DNA of 35,911 nucleotides from CAUTXO01 sp963542625 (GCA_963542625.1 CAUTXO010000013.1:1-35911); one strand, 5' to 3'; counted from the stretch's first letter, positions 8,327-17,513 are shown. Made by a program: numbers and translations. Notes: a model not told the origin generated them from the letters alone.

Positions 8327-9097
8327 ATGAAAAAAATACTACTCACAAACGATGACGGTTTTGAAGGCGACGGGCTTTTAGCGCTTGCAGCTGCCCTAGA
8401 AGATCTTGGCGATGTCACAGTCGTTGCGCCAGCGGCTGAAAAATCCGCTTGCTCGCACTCTATCACGCTCAATTCGCCGCTTAGTTTCGTAAAAATCAAG
8501 GAAAATTTCTACAAATTGCAAAATGGCACGCCGGCTGATTGCGTTTATCTTGCCCTGCACACGATGTTTAAAAGTGCTAAGCCAGATTTGATTGTAAGCG
8601 GTATCAATTGCGGCGCGAATTTAGGAGAGGACACAAGCTATTCAGGCACGCTAGGCGGCGCGATGGAAGGCGCAATATACGGCGTGCCATCGGTTGCCAT
8701 TAGCCAAGTCATCACACCCAAAGAAGGCGGCGGCTACACGTATTCTTATGACGTTGCCAAGCAAGTTGCGCGCGCCATAGCCGCTAAGATCTTAGAGCGC
8801 GGCTTCCCGCTTAGTGGCAGGAAAATTTTAAACGTCAATGTGCCAAACGTTTCACTCGCAGACTTTAAAGGTATAAAAACCGCCAAGCTTGCCTACCGGA
8901 TCTACGGCAACGCCGCACACAAAAACACCAATCCGCGCGGGCAAGAATACTACTGGCTGGGCTTGCACCCGCTGGATTTCAAAAGTGAGCCCGGCACCGA
9001 CTGGGAAGCAATCCGCGCCGGTTACGCGTCCATCACGCCGATAAAAATCGACCTAACAAGCACTCAAGATCTAAGCGCCTTGCAAGAATGGCTCTAG
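8327..9097 (+). CDS. surE: 5'-nucleotidase / survival protein SurE
   Basis: Metal-dependent nucleoside monophosphate phosphatase of 256 residues, the usual family length. The N-terminus MKKILLTNDDGFEGDG carries the metal-binding Asp pair (residues 9-10); KSACSHSITL holds the conserved Ser near residue 40, and SGINCGANLGEDTSYSGT the conserved Asn and the gating segment. The start is fixed by the family N-terminus although no ribosome site precedes it. The last 10 bp overlap the next gene. Confidence 0.95.
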   Translation: MKKILLTNDDGFEGDGLLALAAALEDLGDVTVVAPAAEKSACSHSITLNSPLSFVKIKENFYKLQNGTPADCVYLALHTMFKSAKPDLIVSGINCGANLGEDTSYSGTLGGAMEGAIYGVPSVAISQVITPKEGGGYTYSYDVAKQVARAIAAKILERGFPLSGRKILNVNVPNVSLADFKGIKTAKLAYRIYGNAAHKNTNPRGQEYYWLGLHPLDFKSEPGTDWEAIRAGYASITPIKIDLTSTQDLSALQEWL

Positions 9098-9726
9098 ATC
9101 TATCCAAAAGCCGGCTTTTGCTCGGTGGCAAGTTTGAGCAGCTGGGGCAAAAGCGCATTTTGATTGCGGGCGCGGGCGGCGTTGGCGGCTTTGCGCTGAT
9201 GGCGCTTTACAAGGCGGGCGCGAAAAACATCGATGTGATTGACTACGACGTTTTTGAGCCCTCAAACCAAAACAGGCAGCTTGGGAGCGAGTTTGTGGGG
9301 CGCAAAAAGGTAGAAATTTTAGCGCAAAAGTTTGAGGGCGTGCGGGGCTTGGATCTTAAGCTAAGCGCGCAAACGATATCTGCGCTCGACCTTGCGCGAT
9401 ACGACATAATCATCGACGCCATCGACGACATTCCGGCAAAGGTGGCGCTGGCGCTTAGGTGTGCAAGCAGGCTCATTAGCTCGCTTGGGAGCGCAAAAAG
9501 GCTCGACCCTTTGCAGATAAAAACCGGCGCTATTTGGGACGCGCCCGGCGACGGTTTTACAAGGCGGATTAAGCGCGCGCTAAAAGACGCGGGCTTTAGC
9601 GGGAGCTACCCGGTTGTTTATTCCACAGAGCCGCCCGCTTGCAAGGAGCTTGGATCTTTTGTGGGCGTTACTGGCGCCTTTGGCTTTGCGCTTGCGTCTC
9701 TTGCGATTAAACAGCTTTGTGACTAA
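9088..9726 (+). CDS. tcdA: E1-like adenylating enzyme, TcdA/ThiF/MoeB family
   Basis: 212 residues. A Rossmann ATP-binding loop (GAGGVGGFAL) is followed by the Asp/Asn-Arg-Q adenylation block (DVFEPSNQNRQLGSEFVGRKK) and DAIDDIPAK. The later segments SSLGSAKRLDPLQIKTGAIWD and PVVYSTEPP resemble TcdA (CsdL), which cyclises N6-threonylcarbamoyladenosine in tRNA; TcdA proteins lack the zinc Cys pairs of MoeB and ThiF, as here. It is shorter than E. coli TcdA. ThiF/MoeB-type roles are the alternative. The ATG overlaps the end of surE, so the two are translationally coupled. Confidence 0.75.
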   Translation: MALDLSKSRLLLGGKFEQLGQKRILIAGAGGVGGFALMALYKAGAKNIDVIDYDVFEPSNQNRQLGSEFVGRKKVEILAQKFEGVRGLDLKLSAQTISALDLARYDIIIDAIDDIPAKVALALRCASRLISSLGSAKRLDPLQIKTGAIWDAPGDGFTRRIKRALKDAGFSGSYPVVYSTEPPACKELGSFVGVTGAFGFALASLAIKQLCD

Positions 9727-10092
9727 TCCGTTGCCATTGACGCTAGCGCTGGCGCTTGGTGGTGGCGTGAAATTTAGCAGATCTTGCGGCTGGTGTTAGA
9801 TTTTGCGCGGATCTGTAAGAAAGCGGGACGGGCGTTGTAGCGTAGTTCGGCGGGCTAATTCGGTGTGGCAGACGGGCGCAGTGGGTATGGTGCGGTTCGG
9901 CAGGGTAGCGCAAGATCTTAGGATCTTGCCAAGATCCAAGCGCTACGATCGGATCTTGCGGCTTGCGTTAGATCTTACGCGGATTTGCAAGAAGTGCGCG
10001 TGGCGGACGGGCGCAACGAGCTAATTCAGTGTGGCTGGGCTGGAGCGCAACGGGTGCGGGCAACGTTACGGCGGGCGTAACAAGCGTTCGCT
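9727..10092. other. GATC-rich spacer with a degenerate direct duplication
   Basis: No gene is supported in this 366 bp. Segments 9780-9869 and 9952-10035 are diverged copies of one unit: both begin GATCTTGCGGCT, then share TTAGAT, CGCGGAT, AAGAA, GACGGGCG and CTAATTC, and end GTGTGGC. Between them, 9910-9945 holds a cluster of interleaved GATC palindromes. Near the right end GTTACG and CGTAAC (10065-10070 and 10076-10081) can form a 6-bp hairpin just past the stop of the convergent phosphatase gene, without a T run. Confidence 0.6.
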
Positions 10093-10752
10093 TTAAAACT
10101 GTGCCTTGTTCGTGCAAATGTCAATCACAGCGTCTAGGGCGCTAGGCTTGATGTTTTGCGTAAAGGCTTCAAGGCTAGCGCGGCTTTCGTAGCCGCTGGT
10201 TACCGCGTAGGCGTTTATTTTGGCAGCACCCGCGGCTAGGACGTCTAGCTGCGTATCGCCAATAAGCCACGCCGCGCTTAGATCTGCAGCGCCTAGATCT
10301 TGCAAGGCCTTTAGCACGGGCTCTGGGTGTGGTTTGTGCTCTTTTGTGTCTTCAAAGCCAACGATTGTTTTAAAGTATTTCGCGATGCCTAAATGCTCCA
10401 AGATCTCCCTAGAATAGCGCGACGTTTTGGTTGTTACCACGCCAAGCGCGCCAAATTTTGAGGCAAAAATCACCGCTTCGTCCGCGCGGGGCAAAAGGCT
10501 TGTTTTTTGCGTGGCAACCGTGCGGTAATGCGCCTTGTATGTCGCTACCACGCTGTCAATTTTCCCCGCTTCCACGCCAAGCGCGCCAAACATCGTTTGC
10601 AGCGGGTGGCCTATGCGGCTGGTAATTTCGCGCTCTAGCGGCCTTGCGTAGCCGTGCGCCTTTAGGGCGTGGTAAAAGCTTTCTAAAATCGCGCTTGTGG
10701 AGTTGATGAGCGTGCCGTCAAGGTCAAAAAGTATCGTAAGGTCTGTTTTCAT
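10093..10752 (-). CDS. gph: HAD-family phosphatase, phosphoglycolate phosphatase-like
   Basis: 219 residues with the four HAD motifs: FDLDGTLINS (motif I, nucleophile and acid Asp near residues 10 and 12), VVTTKTS (motif II Thr), the Lys in KPHPEP (motif III), and LIGDTQLDVLAA (motif IV). A helical cap between motifs I and II marks the beta-phosphoglucomutase/Gph subfamily. Phosphoglycolate phosphatase is the likely activity, but pyrophosphatase (PpaX) or another small phosphate ester is possible. Read from ATG at 10752, divergent from prmC with a 48 bp spacer. Confidence 0.75.
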   Translation of the reverse strand: MKTDLTILFDLDGTLINSTSAILESFYHALKAHGYARPLEREITSRIGHPLQTMFGALGVEAGKIDSVVATYKAHYRTVATQKTSLLPRADEAVIFASKFGALGVVTTKTSRYSREILEHLGIAKYFKTIVGFEDTKEHKPHPEPVLKALQDLGAADLSAAWLIGDTQLDVLAAGAAKINAYAVTSGYESRASLEAFTQNIKPSALDAVIDICTNKAQF

Positions 10753-10800
10753 TCGTATCTTTTGCTAGGATTTGGCAAAATTTTATCAAAAGGGCAATAA

Positions 10801-11613
10801 GTGCGTATCAAAGAAGCCATAGATCTTGCTAGGAAAAGTTTGCGCGGCGTGTGCGAGCGCCCCGTGCTAGAGGGCGAGCTGCTGCTGTGTAAGATCCTAG
10901 CGCGCCCGCGTGAATACTTGCATTTAAATGGTGGCACGGCGCTTACGGCAAGAAAGCAAAGATCTTACCGCCGCTTGCTTAGGCTTAGGGCGATGGGTTA
11001 CCCGCTTGAGTATCTCACAAGGCGCGTTTCCTTTTATAGCGCGGAGTTTTTCGTGCGGCGGGGCGTGCTGATACCAAGGCCGCAAACGGAGCACTTGGTA
11101 GATCTTGCCGCTGGTCTTGTGCGCGGCGGGGCGCGTAAAATAGCAGAAGTTGGGACGGGCAGCGGCGTTGTTAGCATTACGCTAGCCAAACTTTTCCCGC
11201 ATTTAGAAATACTTGCTACAGATCTTAGCCCCCGCGCCCTAGCCATTGCCAAGCAAAACGCCGCAGCGCACGGGGCCAAAAATATTGAATTTATCCATTG
11301 CAATTTGCTTGATGGCGTTCGCAGCGCGCTGGATCTAATCGTTTCTAACCCGCCATACATCAGCCCTGATTACCCCTTGCCGCGCAATGTGTCTTTTGAG
11401 CCAAAGGAGGCGCTTTTTGCCCCTGATGGCGGGCTTGGGATCTTAAAGGAGCTCATCTTGCTTAAAAAAACGCAAAAGGCGGCGGCGCTTGTTTGCGAGA
11501 TTGGCTACGACCAACGCGAGCGCATAGCGGATTTTTGCCGCGAAGCTGGCGCTGGCGAGCCAAGGTTTTACAAAGATTACGACGGGCTTGATAGAAATTT
11601 TGTCTTAGCCTAA
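10801..11613 (+). CDS. prmC: peptide chain release factor N5-glutamine methyltransferase
   Basis: SAM-dependent enzyme that methylates the Gln of the GGQ motif in RF1 and RF2. 270 residues, the normal length. A helical N-terminal domain (1-75) is followed by the Rossmann fold with motif I (EVGTGSGVVS) and the catalytic NPPYIS motif (SNPPYISPDY, near residue 180). RPQTEHLVD is also typical. The start is GTG at 10801 with AGGG nine nt before it; no closer ATG exists. Transcribed divergently from the phosphatase gene. Confidence 0.92.
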   Translation: MRIKEAIDLARKSLRGVCERPVLEGELLLCKILARPREYLHLNGGTALTARKQRSYRRLLRLRAMGYPLEYLTRRVSFYSAEFFVRRGVLIPRPQTEHLVDLAAGLVRGGARKIAEVGTGSGVVSITLAKLFPHLEILATDLSPRALAIAKQNAAAHGAKNIEFIHCNLLDGVRSALDLIVSNPPYISPDYPLPRNVSFEPKEALFAPDGGLGILKELILLKKTQKAAALVCEIGYDQRERIADFCREAGAGEPRFYKDYDGLDRNFVLA

Positions 11614-11654
11614 TAATAATTTTGCAAAAAAGCTAATATTAAGATGTTCTTATC

Positions 11655-11660
11655 TAAGAT
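11655..11660 (+). promoter_or_regulatory. putative -10 box TAAGAT for porCDAB
   Basis: TAAGAT lies 31 nt before the porC ATG, followed by a strong GGAGG ribosome site. The match to TATAAT is 5 of 6; no -35 box is visible. Confidence 0.35.
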
Positions 11661-11691
11661 ATGGCAAAAGCAACCAAGCAGGAGGTGCTAG

Positions 11692-12246
11692 ATGTTAGAG
11701 CTAAGATGGCATAGCCGCGCGGGGCAAGGCGCTGTAACGGGCGCGAAAGCTCTTTGCGATGTTATGAGCCAAGAGGGAAAATACGTGCAGGCCTTTTCCG
11801 TTTATGGGGCGGAGAAGCGGGGCGCGCCAATGAATGCGTTTAACCGCATTGACGACGAACCGATTGTGGATCATTCAAAGGCGATGATACCCGATTACGT
11901 GCTGGTGATAGATCCGTCGCTTGTTTATACGAACGTGGCGTATGATACCAAGCAGCAGACGAAATACATCATCACGACGCACCTTGCAAAGGACGAGCTA
12001 GTGCGCGATGTGCCCGCCTTTGGCGATAAGGAGTTTTACGTGGTGGATTGCATTAAGATCTCTCAAGAAGAAATAGGGCGCGCAATGCCAAACACCCCAA
12101 TGCTAGGCGCGCTTGTGAAGATCTCTGGGCTTTTTAACATCGACGATTTTACAAACTCTATGCGCCGCCTTTTGAAAAAATTCCCTGAAAATATCATCGA
12201 GGGCAACGTGCGGGCGATTAAACGAGCTTACGAAGAAGTGAAATAG
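11692..12246 (+). CDS. porC: pyruvate:acceptor oxidoreductase gamma subunit
   Basis: 184 residues forming the gamma domain of the heterotetrameric pyruvate (ferredoxin/flavodoxin) oxidoreductase, which makes acetyl-CoA and CO2 from pyruvate. The family signature RWHSRAGQGAVTGAKAL at the N-terminus and GAEKRGAPMNAFNRI are present. The order gamma-delta-alpha-beta equals the H. pylori porCDAB operon. ATG with GGAGG spaced 6 nt. Confidence 0.92.
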   Translation: MLELRWHSRAGQGAVTGAKALCDVMSQEGKYVQAFSVYGAEKRGAPMNAFNRIDDEPIVDHSKAMIPDYVLVIDPSLVYTNVAYDTKQQTKYIITTHLAKDELVRDVPAFGDKEFYVVDCIKISQEEIGRAMPNTPMLGALVKISGLFNIDDFTNSMRRLLKKFPENIIEGNVRAIKRAYEEVK

Positions 12247-12254
12247 GAGAAACT

Positions 12255-12653
12255 ATGACTGACGAGCATTTACTAAAGGGCTGGGATGAGTTTGAAGCAG
12301 GCGGGACTTTGTATTCTTTCCTTGATGACGGCACGACGCACCACGAAAACAACTCCGTTCAGCACTCCGTTGCCGACTGGCGCGTGGATAAACCCGTGCA
12401 TAATGATGAATTTTGCATCGACTGTCAATTCTGTTGGGTGTATTGCCCTGATACGTCTATCGTGCCAAGCCTTGATGAAAAGGGGCGCGGGATCTTCGGG
12501 CATATCGATTACAAGCACTGTAAGGGCTGCGGGATCTGCGTTGATGTCTGTCCGACCAACCCTAAATCCTTGCTGATGTTTGCCGACCATATGAGCGAAG
12601 AAGACGCGCTGCGCCAATGGCCCGCAAAAGAAGTCAAGAAAAAGGAAGCGTAA
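12255..12653 (+). CDS. porD: pyruvate:acceptor oxidoreductase delta subunit (2[4Fe-4S] ferredoxin)
   Basis: 132 residues. Two 4Fe-4S motifs are seen: CIDCQFCWVYCPD (CxxCxxCxxxCP) and CKGCGICVDVCP. This small subunit passes electrons from the catalytic heterodimer to flavodoxin or ferredoxin. It follows porC by 8 bp with ribosome site AGGAGAAAC, and its stop overlaps the porA ATG (TAATG). Confidence 0.93.
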   Translation: MTDEHLLKGWDEFEAGGTLYSFLDDGTTHHENNSVQHSVADWRVDKPVHNDEFCIDCQFCWVYCPDTSIVPSLDEKGRGIFGHIDYKHCKGCGICVDVCPTNPKSLLMFADHMSEEDALRQWPAKEVKKKEA

Positions 12654-13861
12654 TGGCGGTAGAACAAAAAAGAATAGTCTGGGATGGAAATATGGCGGCA
12701 TCGCAAGCCTTGCGCCAAGTAAAAATAGACGTGGTGGCGGCGTATCCAATCACGCCATCGACGCCAATCGTGCAACATTACGCACAGTTTGTAGCAGATG
12801 GCGACGTTAAGGGCGAGTTTGTAATGGTAGAGAGCGAGCACTCCGCAATGAGCGCTTGCGTGGGCGCGGCGGCGGCGGGCGGGCGCGTTTCAACGGCTAC
12901 AAGCTCGCAAGGTTACGCGCTAATGATAGAAGTGCTTTACCAAGCCTCTGGAATGCGCTTGCCGATTGTGCTAAACGCGGTTAATCGCGCGCTTGCTTCG
13001 CCGCTTAACATTCACGGCGACCACTCGGATATGTATCTAGGGCGCGACGCGGGCTGGCTGAATATGGTGGCGTATAATCCGCAAGAAGTGTATGATCTAA
13101 CCCTTTGCGCGTTTAAAATCGCCGAAGATTACGACGTGCGCTTGCCGCTTGCGGTTAATCAAGATGGCTTTTTGGTTTCTCACACAACAGAAGCGGTTTA
13201 TTACCTAGATGACGATACGGCGTATAAGTTCGTTGGCGATTACAAGCCGTATAACCCGATGCTAGATCCAACAAAGCCCGTAACATACGGCGCGCAAACA
13301 GAGGGCGAGTGGCATTACGAGCACAAAATGCGCCAAGAAGCGGCTATCCATAACTCTAAGAAAGTGTTTCGCCGCGTGTTTGATGAATACAAAGATCTAA
13401 CGGGCCGCGCGTATAATTTTGTAGAAACGCTGATGGTAGAAGATGCCGATGAAATCATCGTTTGTATGGGGTCGGTCTTTGGCACGGCGTCCATTGCTGT
13501 TAATCGCCTACGCAAGCAGGGCAAAAAGGTGGGGCTAATTGGCATTAGGCTTTGGCGGCCATTCCCTAAGCCTGAACTAGCGCCGTTTTTGGCTAAGGCT
13601 AAGACAATCGTTGTGCTGGATAGATCCGCGCCAATGGGCACAACTGGCGCGCTTTTTAATGAAGTTGCCGCTGTTATGGTGGATACAAAAGCGCCAGGTG
13701 TTATGCTGAACTACATCTTTGGGCTTGGCGGGCGCGATATGACGATACAAATGCTAGAAGGGATCTATGAGAGTGCGCGCGAGTGCTCAGAAGCTGGCAA
13801 ACGCGTTAAGCCGCTTATCCAAACCGTGAATTTGCGCGGGAGAGAGCTATCTTTTTATTAG
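12653..13861 (+). CDS. porA: pyruvate:acceptor oxidoreductase alpha subunit
   Basis: 402 residues. YPITPSTPIVQH near the N-terminus is the conserved substrate/TPP-side motif of POR alpha chains; EHSAMSACVGAAAAGGR and TSSQGYALM also match. The frame is open further upstream, but the ATG at 12653, after AAAAGGAAGCG, starts just where POR alpha proteins do and overlaps the porD stop. Confidence 0.93.
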   Translation: MAVEQKRIVWDGNMAASQALRQVKIDVVAAYPITPSTPIVQHYAQFVADGDVKGEFVMVESEHSAMSACVGAAAAGGRVSTATSSQGYALMIEVLYQASGMRLPIVLNAVNRALASPLNIHGDHSDMYLGRDAGWLNMVAYNPQEVYDLTLCAFKIAEDYDVRLPLAVNQDGFLVSHTTEAVYYLDDDTAYKFVGDYKPYNPMLDPTKPVTYGAQTEGEWHYEHKMRQEAAIHNSKKVFRRVFDEYKDLTGRAYNFVETLMVEDADEIIVCMGSVFGTASIAVNRLRKQGKKVGLIGIRLWRPFPKPELAPFLAKAKTIVVLDRSAPMGTTGALFNEVAAVMVDTKAPGVMLNYIFGLGGRDMTIQMLEGIYESARECSEAGKRVKPLIQTVNLRGRELSFY

Positions 13862-13870
13862 GAGAGAATT

Positions 13871-14824
13871 ATGAGCGAAGTTAAAGAAATCAAAAATTTA
13901 AAGCAGTTTTCCACGTCAAAAGAGCGTTTCCAAGGCGGGCATAGGCTCTGTCCGGGCTGCTCGCACTCGGTGATTGTGCGCGAGTTTGTCAATGCCACCG
14001 ACGACGAGCTTTGCGTCTCAAACGCCACTGGCTGTCTTGAAGTGTGCTCCACCATTTACCCATACACAAGCTGGGATGTGAGCTGGATACACATCGGCTT
14101 TGAAAACGCCGCGGCGGCAATTAGCGGCGTTGAAGCTATGCATAAATCCTTAAAAAACAACGGCAAGTCCTTTTCTGATCGCCCCGTGAAGTTCGTGGCA
14201 TTTGGCGGCGACGGCGGAACGTATGACATCGGCTTCCAAGCGCTCTCAGGCGCAGCCGAGCGCGGGCACGACTTTGTCTATGTCTGCCTAGATAACGAGG
14301 GCTATATGAATACAGGCGGGCAAAGAAGCTCCTCCACACCGCTTGGCGGCGCAACCACCACAAGCCCTGCGGGCAAAATAAGCTACGGCGAGAAAAAAAT
14401 CAAAAAAGATATGATGATGATAATGGCGGCGCACGGTTGCCCTTATGTCGCGCAGGTAGCGCCTAGCAACTGGAAAGATCTAACGCAAAAGGCGCAAAAA
14501 GCCTATGCCACAGAAGGCCCTGTGTATATCAACGCCGTTAGCCCCTGCCCGACGGAGTGGAAATTTCACACGTCAATGGCGATGGAGATCTCAAAGGCGA
14601 TGGTAGAAACGCGCGCCGTGCCGCTGTTTGAGATAGAAAACGGGACAAAGGTAACGGTGAATTACAAGCCAAAAAACCGCGTCCCGATAGAAGAATACCT
14701 TGGTATGCAGGGGCGTTTTAAGCATCTTTTCAAGCCATCGAACAAGCACATCATAGAAGAGTGGCAAAAAAACGTCGATGAGCGCTGGGAGTATTTGCTC
14801 CGCCGCGAAGAAGCGGGGATTTAA
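13871..14824 (+). CDS. porB: pyruvate:acceptor oxidoreductase beta subunit (TPP-binding)
   Basis: 317 residues, the TPP-binding catalytic chain. CPGCSHS and ATGCLEVCS supply Cys ligands for a cluster typical of POR beta, and GGDGGTYDIG followed by DNEGYMNTGGQRSSST is the TPP/Mg motif (GDG...N-x-Y-x-TGGQ). The AGGAGAG ribosome site lies 5 nt before the ATG. Last gene of porCDAB; no clear terminator follows, only the repeat-rich spacer. Confidence 0.94.
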   Translation: MSEVKEIKNLKQFSTSKERFQGGHRLCPGCSHSVIVREFVNATDDELCVSNATGCLEVCSTIYPYTSWDVSWIHIGFENAAAAISGVEAMHKSLKNNGKSFSDRPVKFVAFGGDGGTYDIGFQALSGAAERGHDFVYVCLDNEGYMNTGGQRSSSTPLGGATTTSPAGKISYGEKKIKKDMMMIMAAHGCPYVAQVAPSNWKDLTQKAQKAYATEGPVYINAVSPCPTEWKFHTSMAMEISKAMVETRAVPLFEIENGTKVTVNYKPKNRVPIEEYLGMQGRFKHLFKPSNKHIIEEWQKNVDERWEYLLRREEAGI

Positions 14825-15891
14825 GTTAGCGTAGCACCCACCCCACGTGCGCTGGTGGCTGGCTGGCTTTGGTGCGTTGAGCGGCTGGCGAGGCAAAACG
14901 GGGCGGCGTGCTCTGGAGCGGCAAGAAAAGAGTTGGCGCGCTAAATGACAAATGCGCGAGCTGATGGCGGAGTAGTTTGTTTGCCCGCTCGCGGGCACTA
15001 GCGCACTGGTAGGCTCAGCAATGGATCTCTGGCGATGTGCTGTCTGGCTTGTTTGGCTAGTTGGCAAGATCTTTGGCACTTGCAAGATCTGTGCGTTCGC
15101 TAAGATCTTGAGCGCGTGAAGCTAGTAAGATCTCTGGCATTTGCTAGGATCTTGCTAGTTTTATCACAGCGTGCAGGGCTTGCAAGACTTTATAAGATCT
15201 TACCGCTCGCTGTGCTACGCTACGCACGCCTTTTGATAGAACTTAAAACTAACAAACAAGCATTTATAGCGCAGTCCGCATCACCACTTAAAGCGCACAA
15301 GATCTCCTTAAATTTTTGCATACACGCGCGCAAAGCCGCAAGATCTAAGCTCTGCAAAATCCAAGCTCCCGCGGGCTGGCGGTGTGCTAGCTGGCTGGCA
15401 AAATCTTTGACTCAGCAATGGCTCGCTGGCTGAGTGCTGGCTCTGGCTTGAATGGCTTGCGAGTGAGCATCTGGCGTGCGAACGGGGCAAAACGGGACGG
15501 CGTGCTTTACTTGCTCGCGGGCACTAGCGCACTGGTAGGCTCAGTAATGGCTCGCTTGGCTGTCAAGATCTATCGGTGCTCGCTAGGATCTTGAGCGCGT
15601 AAAGCTTGCAAGATCTTTATAAGATCTTACCGCTCGCTGTGCTACGCTACGCACGCCTTTTGATAGATCTTAGCCGCAAGCAGATCTTAAAGCTAACCAC
15701 CAAACATTCACAGTGCAGTCCGCACCAAGCGCAACAAGATCTCCTTAAGTTTTTGCATACACGCGCGCAAAGCCGCAAGATCTAAGCTCTGCAAGATCCA
15801 AGTGCCCGCGGGCGTGGCAAGGAGGGCGCAAGAGAGTAGATCCCGCGCTTTATAAAACATAAACTAAAATTACCGCTTCAAAAGGTAAGCA
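14825..15891. repeat. 1.07 kb spacer with two diverged copies of a repeat unit and dense AGATCT sites
   Basis: No gene is convincing here. Three blocks occur twice in the same order: 14987-15018 and 15513-15544 (32 bp, identical); 15191-15240 and 15618-15667 (50 bp, near identical); 15298-15365 and 15735-15802 (68 bp, two differences). The sequence between the blocks is diverged and varies in length, so the offsets are 526, 427 and 437 bp. Fourteen AGATCT sites fall in the spacer, far above the window average. The pattern looks like an old tandem duplication under uneven decay or conservation. Its role is unknown. Confidence 0.75.
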
Positions 15892-17489
15892 ATGAAAACA
15901 GCACATTTAAAAGCACTGGCGCTCGCGATGAGCTTTGCGGCGATGCTCTCCTTTGGCGAGTGGTTTTTGCGCGCAAGCGTCAATGCTTCAAAAGCAAATC
16001 CGCTAGAGGGCTTTGCTCTGGGGGCTTTTGTTTGCGCTTTTCATCGTCTATGCCAAATCGCGCGCGCTCTCTGTTGCGCTGAGCGTTTTTGTGGGCTTTG
16101 GCGTGGTGGTGGAGCTGGCAATTTTGACGTTTTTTGGGTATTTTTGTGGGGCCGATGGAGATATGGCTTTTGTTTAAAAAATTTCCCGAAGTTGCGTCTG
16201 CCGCGGGTGGGCTCGTCTTTGCAAAAGGGCAAGCGCTAGCGGTTATTTTTGCCTGCCTTGCAAGCCTTGGATCTTTACAAATTGCTAGAAAAATCGTGCC
16301 CCCCCCCCCCGCAAGGCCGCTGGATCTTAGACGTTTTCATCGTCCTAGCCCTTGCCTTTTACCCCGTCAGGCTATTTTTAAGCCCTAGCTCCACACTCGG
16401 GCGCTTCGCCAAAGAACGCCACAGCCTTTTAAAATCATACATCTACGTAACGGCGCGCTTTGTAGCGCAAACCCTGCCGCAAGAAGTCCTTGGGCTCTCA
16501 AACGTTAAAAGCTACTCAAGGCCAAAGCCGCGCGTGGTGCAAAAGCCGCTTACAAAACGCATCGTATTCATCGTTGGCGAGAGCCTTTCAAGCCACTACG
16601 TAAGCGCCTTTGGTAGCTATGCGCTAAAACAACGCCCTTTTTAGATAGCCAAGCAAAAAACGGCAAGGTAATCATCGGCAAAGCCTTTAGCGCTGGGCTT
16701 TTTACAGATGTTAGCGTGCCTAGCCTTGTGCATATGGTGGCGCGCCCAAACGGCGTTCGCCATATCTACTCGCACGACAGCAATCTTTACCGTATGGCGC
16801 AAGAAATTGGCTACAAAACCGCCTTTTTCTCCGTGCAATCAGCCGACGGCAACAACTACACAAACCTTTTCAAGCAGTATTTGGATTTTTACGAAGACAC
16901 GCAAGGGCTTACAAACAGCAGATATTCTAGTGCAGATGATGCCTATCTTGTAGAATTTTTGGAGCGCTTTGATGCAGGGAGCGCTAGCCTTATTTTGCTA
17001 AACCAAGTGGGCTCGCACGAGCCATACACCGTGCCAAAAGGCTTTGAAGTCTTTGGTAGCGGCAATTTTCTAGACAAATATCTAAACACGGTTACCTACA
17101 CAGACGGCATCATTAGGCAAATTCAAGACGTGGTGCAAAGGCGCTTTGGCAATGAAAGCTGGGTGCTAATTTACACCTCCGATCACGGTCAGCACGTAAC
17201 GCAAAACACTGGCGGAAAGGGCAGCTTTGCCTTTGCGTCAAACTACGAAGTGCCATTTTACATCACGTCTAATTCGCCGCGCGTGATGCAAGAAACCGCA
17301 AAGATCTTTGGCAAGTGCGAGTTTGCCTTTGCCGTGCAAATTTCTGAATTTATCGGCTTGATGCTTGGATATGACAACGAAATTTCATCGTGCGCGAGCG
17401 GCTACGTCAATGGCAACAACCTAAACGGCGACACGGGTTATATGAAAATAACGCAAGAAGGCGGCGTGCAAAAACGTGAGATCTTTTGA
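15892..17489 (+). pseudogene. phosphoethanolamine-transferase-like (EptA/EptC) gene broken by four frameshifts
   Basis: Reading across frames reconstructs one protein of 531 residues, a normal length for lipid A/flagellar phosphoethanolamine transferases: a membrane-bound N-terminal domain, then a periplasmic alkaline-phosphatase-fold domain with metal and catalytic residues IVGES (Glu), TDVSVPS (nucleophile Thr) and YTSDHG (Asp, His). Frame changes map to homopolymers: G5 at 16020-16024 (one extra), T6 at 16130-16135 (one extra), C12 at 16299-16310 (one extra) and A4 at 16626-16629 (one missing). Corrected, the joins read ALGLLFALF, LTFLGIFVG, PPPQGRW and ALKTTPFLD. The C12 tract suggests an originally phase-variable gene; the other three may be real decay or base-calling errors. 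The start ATG follows AAAAGG. Substrate (lipid A, flagellar rod protein or glycan) is unknown. Confidence 0.75.
16299..16310. repeat. poly-C tract (12 nt), contingency tract in the transferase gene
   Basis: Twelve C in the sense strand lie between the membrane domain's fourth and fifth spans. Eleven (or 8 or 14) would keep the local frame (VPPPPQGRW); twelve shifts it, so the gene is OFF at this site. Confidence 0.8.
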
Positions 17490-17513
17490 AATCGGACGTA
17501 ATTTATCTTTTTG

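Noticed and set aside
11692..14824. 2-oxoglutarate oxidoreductase (oorDABC) instead of Por
   Set aside because: The gene order gamma-delta-alpha-beta, the short alpha chain of about 400 residues and the separate two-cluster delta subunit match porCDAB, not the D-A-B-C order of oor.
15116..15433. Open frame of about 105 codons in the spacer after porB
   Set aside because: It runs through the duplicated, AGATCT-rich sequence, has no ribosome site, and its counterpart in the second repeat copy is not conserved as protein.
14825..15891. CRISPR array
   Set aside because: There are only two copies of each block, at offsets of 427-526 bp, without regular short spacers and without cas genes.
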